Shown piece by piece: positions 53,827-54,953 of a DNA stretch of 54,953 nucleotides; position 1 is the first letter of the stretch, and every line of letters begins with the position of its first letter. Origin of the DNA: an uncultured Bacteriovorax sp. (GTDB lineage Bacteria; Bdellovibrionota; Bacteriovoracia; Bacteriovoracales; Bacteriovoracaceae); assembly GCA_946480715.1 (NCBI GenBank), contig CAMLKK010000019.1, forward strand, positions 1-54,953. Reading direction: 5' to 3'. Position numbers and translations under genes: made by a program. The notes below the pieces were generated by a model. That model was not told the origin of the DNA. It made no database searches and saw only the letters and a list, made by a program, of their open reading frames with translations.

Positions 53827-54953
53827 CTAGTGAATAAATGTACGGTGAAGACGTTTAATCGCTTCTGTACCTTGAGAGCTATCAACGATAAAACAGAAGT
53901 TGTGTTTACTTGCTCCCAAACAAATCATGCGAACATTGATGTCGCTGATTGATTCAAAGATTTTTTTTGCAAGTCCAGGAGTATGGTTGATGTTGTTTCC
54001 GATCAGCGAAACGAGTGAAAGGTTTTCTTCCACCTGAACAACCGCCAATTTCTCCAGGTCACTGATAAGCTCTTTATTGAGTAAAGTCGAATCATCGAGC
54101 GTCAATGAAACGGAGATTTCGCTGGTCGTAATGGCATCAATTGAAACTTTATGATCATTAAAAATTTTAAATATCTGATACAAAAATCCGTGGGAGTAAA
54201 GCATCTCAGGAGTCGATAGTGTGACCAACACTTGATTTTTTCTCAGTGCCATCGCGCGCACTAAAGGAGCGTCATCAACTTCTCTTTTGATAAAAGTTCC
54301 GCCGCCGTTGGGTTCAAAACTCGATCCGACAAAAACAGGAATTTGCGCTCTGATGGCCGGCATAAGAGTCGCTGGATGCAAAATCTTTGCTCCAAAAGTG
54401 GCAAGTTCAGAAGCTTCTTTAAAAGAAATTTCCGGAATAGGTTTTGCGTCTGGGCAAAGGCGTGGATCAGTAGTGGCAATGCCCGCAACGTCTGTCCAGA
54501 TCTCGAGAAGATCAGCATTGATTCCTTCCGCGAGAATGGCGGCCGAATAATCGCTTCCACCGCGTCCAAGAGTTGTCGTCATTCCTTCAGCGGTTTTTCC
54601 AATAAATCCCTGAGTGATATAAAGAGATTTATCATGTCTGATTGCACCTAAACGTTTTTCACAGGCAGCAATGATCGCCGAAGTTTGGGGACGGGCCTTG
54701 CCGTATTGATTGTCGGTTACCAGAACGTCACGAACGTCGAGGAATTTTGCTTCCAAATCAACTTTCTCGGAACTTAAAGTATTTTCCATCGCTTGAGTAA
54801 AAAGAAGCGATGAAAGTCGCTCGCCAAATGATTGCATTGAATCGAGTGCTTTTGCTGAACAATCTTTTAGTAAATGAATTCCTCTGGACATCGATTCAAG
54901 TTCTTCTAAAAGTCCACGCAACTCGTGCAAACGATTTTCGCTTAAGCGCAGGT
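53827..54953 (-). CDS. lysC: Aspartate kinase, N-terminus beyond window
   Basis: About 375 residues visible; the frame stays open to the window end, so the GKFGG-type nucleotide motif is outside and the TTG at 54930 is internal. Seen: TQGFIGKTAEGMTTTLGRGGSD, the substrate/nucleotide segment (GFIG ... TLGRGGSDYSA), WTDVAGIATTDPR, EISFKEASELATFGAKILHP, then two ACT domains from about 54240 down (VLVTLSTPEML and VSLIGNNI), which usually sense lysine or threonine. The monofunctional LysC-III-like length suggests no homoserine dehydrogenase fusion. First visible gene of the lysC-dapB-dapA-dapD operon that makes diaminopimelate for lysine and peptidoglycan. Confidence 0.93.
   Translation of the reverse strand, partial: LRLSENRLHELRGLLEELESMSRGIHLLKDCSAKALDSMQSFGERLSSLLFTQAMENTLSSEKVDLEAKFLDVRDVLVTDNQYGKARPQTSAIIAACEKRLGAIRHDKSLYITQGFIGKTAEGMTTTLGRGGSDYSAAILAEGINADLLEIWTDVAGIATTDPRLCPDAKPIPEISFKEASELATFGAKILHPATLMPAIRAQIPVFVGSSFEPNGGGTFIKREVDDAPLVRAMALRKNQVLVTLSTPEMLYSHGFLYQIFKIFNDHKVSIDAITTSEISVSLTLDDSTLLNKELISDLEKLAVVQVEENLSLVSLIGNNINHTPGLAKKIFESISDINVRMICLGASKHNFCFIVDSSQGTEAIKRLHRTFIH

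Noticed and set aside
1..54953. Mobile element, prophage or genomic island
   Set aside because: No transposase, integrase, flanking repeats, tRNA or abrupt composition change could be seen.

Overview
The window reads as chromosomal DNA of a Gram-negative bacterium of the Bdellovibrionota (Bacteriovoracaceae-like: Bacteriovorax/Peredibacter). This is an inference from the mix of genes, not from a marker gene. Genes pointing that way are secreted trypsin- and subtilisin-type proteases in pairs, very large Cys-rich surface lipoproteins, a eukaryote-type class Ia ribonucleotide reductase, and moderately AT-rich DNA. Coding density is high. I see no tRNA, rRNA, CRISPR array, insertion sequence, phage gene or replication origin.

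Layout. 1-4.5 kb: the 3' part of folP, a secreted S1 protease, a small VOC-like protein overlapping a dihydroorotase, and a second S1 protease closed by a terminator. 4.7-15.3 kb: a 3,035-residue lipoprotein (17 Ig-like repeats, then 21 RCC1 repeats), a membrane-anchored FKBP isomerase, and a LysM-like/beta-barrel outer-membrane protein. 15.3-19.6 kb: a 2-hydroxyacid dehydrogenase, two tandem subtilases lacking propeptides, and a DUF1640 protein. 19.7-31.8 kb: an eight-gene divergent locus that looks like a lipid-assembly pathway. On the minus strand are a formyltransferase-like protein, an alpha/beta-hydrolase fused to an OleC-like AMP ligase, a UbiA-type prenyltransferase and a PEP-synthase/rifampicin-phosphotransferase-like dikinase. 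On the plus strand are a diacylglycerol-kinase-like enzyme, a 3-beta-HSD/OleD-like dehydrogenase, an acyl-ACP-reductase-like protein and a BtaA-like aminocarboxypropyl transferase. 31.9-39.6 kb: two tandem paralogous lipoproteins with GLUG-like repeats. 39.6-43.5 kb: nrdB-nrdA with a long leader and candidate NrdR boxes. 43.5-48.2 kb: a DUF2878-SDR fusion, an orphan response regulator, a VOC protein, a TM2 protein, a small Cys-rich membrane ORF without a normal start, and an APC permease. 48.4-50.5 kb: an ALK-like glycine-rich secreted protein, a GLG1-like Cys-repeat protein and a zinc-ribbon membrane protein. 50.5-54.95 kb: an acyl desaturase and the lysine/diaminopimelate operon lysC-dapB-dapA-dapD, with lysC cut by the window end.

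The most interesting unit is the divergent 19.7-31.8 kb locus. It combines activation of a fatty acid, reduction of an acyl thioester, a prenyltransferase fold that makes ether bonds in archaea, a phosphate-transferring dikinase, a lipid kinase and a betaine-lipid-type head-group enzyme. I read it as a candidate ether- or betaine-type membrane-lipid pathway, resembling (from memory) the myxobacterial elb ether-lipid genes but rearranged and extended. Products and reaction order are inference.
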